Assembly (NCBI RefSeq): GCF_016086655.4
Contig: NC_052139.2
Coordinates: 27,966,002-28,030,001, forward strand
Length of the DNA stretch: 64,000 nucleotides
Reading direction: 5' to 3'
Source of the DNA: Lepeophtheirus salmonis
Taxonomy: Eukaryota; Arthropoda; Copepoda; Siphonostomatoida; Caligidae
The notes under the pieces were generated by a model that did no database searches, was not told the origin of the DNA, and worked only from the letters and a program-made list of their open reading frames with translations. Shown in pieces: positions 62,700 through 64,000 of the stretch; position 1 is the first letter of the stretch, and the number at the start of each line of letters is the position of its first letter. The position numbers and the translations under genes were made by a program.

Positions 62700-63245
62700 T
62701 ATTTTTTTTCCAAGAGTTGAATTTAAACAAGAGGTTTTGTATGGACATACCCTTAAATCCCTTACAGTCCTTGACTATATAGTCATACTCGAGCATGGTC
62801 CACTCCTTCTTGCTAAATCCCTTACAGTCATTGACTATGTAGTCATACTCGAGCATGACCCACTCCTTCTGTATGGAAGTCACCTCTCGAGACTGGACAC
62901 TCCTGTAAGGAGTAGATCACACCTTCTCTTCAAACGGGGCTATATAATAGGGGGTTCGTGCCTGGAGAGCCACATGTTAAGTTCCCAAAAGTCCGGAAAG
63001 TAGTCTTAGAGGAAGGCCTGTCTTGAGTTAAAATAAAGTTGTCGTCACACTACTTTTATCTGGCACAAGGTAGCACGTTCTTACCCAGAAGTTTGATGGA
63101 AGCATCAAACTTGTACCCGCTCCTTCCTCTCCACAAAAATGGGAGGGCAGACTCCACATCACCCAAGACTATGTTGTTGTTTTGTTTTTTTATGAAGATA
63201 TGTTTCACTGAAACTGATACATTATCTGGATTTTCAGTTCTGATG
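62700..63245 (-). mobile_element. Mariner D3 transposase remnant with 60-bp duplication
   Basis: Third family D copy, same 3' edge (AAACAAGAGGTTTTGT) as D2. The C-terminal part is tandemly duplicated: 62755-62814 and 62815-62874 are 60-bp near-identical units, each encoding KKEWTMLEYDYIVKDCKGF-like residues on the minus strand. The rest is heavily decayed. Confidence 0.68.
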
Positions 63246-64000
63246 TAATCAGGTCCAGTTCAGTTCTGGATATGAGTCCCAAAAACTTTTAAAGTATGAT
63301 TCTATATGACGTGATTACACTTTATTTAATCAGTTTGAGTACTGACAGTTTTTTGTTTCCATTATTGGAAAAAATAACAATGAATGGGAAAATTCTTTGA
63401 AAACTGTTTAAAAATTGTATATTCTTCAGAGTTGAGCATTGTCTAAGAAATAAGTATTTAAGGAAAATAAATAATCTTTCAAAAGTATTTATAGAACTTT
63501 CCCTTAAATTATTGTTTTCTTTCTACAATTTTGTATAAATTGTAGAAAGTCGTAGATCACACCAAAAGACGTCCAACTTTTGTCTCTATCAAAGATAAAC
63601 TTACAATACAAAATGCCTAATGTTCATTGTTGCCTGGTGGGGTTAAGTAAAATTGGTTTGTTTCAAGAAGCAACGTCTAATAAAAAATTTTAGTAGAAAC
63701 TTAGTAGATCATTTTTCAATGTTTCCTTGGGTCAATTGAGGCTGCCCTGAGACAAAATTTATTTTTATGTAACAAGATTGGACAATCCGTGAGGCTGTTT
63801 ACAACTGAAAATCTTAACCCTCAATCTCTGCTCATGTTCTGTTCTTGGCTTATTATGTCATATGATAATTTATATCAAGATTTAATTCTTCTTCTAATAT
63901 TATTTAGGAAACTTTGTTTAAGTTGAGAGTAACTACGTGGCAGGGCTCTCTTGAAAAACGGAGAATAACACGGATTTATCTTCTATAGTATTAGTACAAA
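63246..64000. other. No gene seen
   Basis: AT-rich sequence to the window end without coding potential or repeats that I recognise. A short inverted repeat (CTACAATTT...AAATTGTAG) lies near 63521-63548. Confidence 0.5.

Overview
This is an AT-rich (roughly two-thirds A+T) eukaryotic window with no operons, ribosome binding sites or dense coding. It holds one confident protein-coding gene, an 804-residue C2H2 zinc-finger protein at 57226-59640 (+). The rest is intergenic or intronic DNA packed with decayed Tc1/mariner transposons, nested insertions, tandem repeats and homopolymer runs. Many mariner lineages in long AT-rich intergenic DNA suggests an arthropod. My best guess is a caligid copepod (sea louse), but this is inference from general character and not proven by any single sequence.

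Layout. 0-5 kb: mostly unique AT-rich DNA with one short exon-like ORF (4477-4743). 6-7.6 kb: a short Gly-rich plus membrane-helix ORF (6000-6212), then mariner G with TA duplications (6378-7556). 9-9.5 kb: a rearranged fold-back mariner (M1). 10.8-11.4 kb: mariner B1. 12.7-13.8 kb: element J. 14.8-16.9 kb: an old mariner (C) split by a younger mariner (A1, 14950-16218). 19.9-21.3 kb: two remnants of mariner D. 22.4 kb: a 73-bp direct repeat. 23.7-24.4 kb: B6. 25.4-26.6 kb: mariner E with a cluster of direct and inverted repeats. 27.1-28.9 kb: repeats of family I around the second fold-back mariner (M2). 31.3-31.7 kb: a 110-bp minisatellite. 32.5-33.2 kb: mariner K. 33.8-34.7 kb: B5. 37.3-38.3, 41.9-44.3 and 47.7-49.1 kb: an unclassified repeat family (H), interrupted once by mariner B2 and once by a hAT-like element. 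40.5-41.0 kb: a MITE. 44.8-46.2 kb: more family I, then a Tc1 remnant and a 51-bp poly(A) run. 49.7-50.9 kb: B3, a head-to-tail chimera. 51.6-52.1 kb: B7. 53.9-55.2 kb: mariner A2. 55.4-55.9 kb: B4. 57.2-59.6 kb: the zinc-finger gene. 62.7-63.2 kb: D3.

The zinc-finger protein has one N-terminal finger, a long disordered centre, a C-terminal group of five finger-like units, a Ser run, an acidic run and an acidic/aromatic tail. It looks like a nuclear DNA-binding regulator whose CDS lies in a single exon. An in-frame stop just upstream fixes the start, and a good splice acceptor at 57055-57068 suggests an upstream non-coding exon.

The transposons are all defective. The clearest new observations are four. 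(1) The two A copies share the same frameshift and the same stop, so they probably descend from an already broken master moved in trans. (2) A1 lies inside mariner C, and deleting it restores the reading frame. (3) A mariner derivative with an inverted N-terminal segment occurs twice with the same junction. (4) Family H is repeated across 12 kb and matches no family I recognise.
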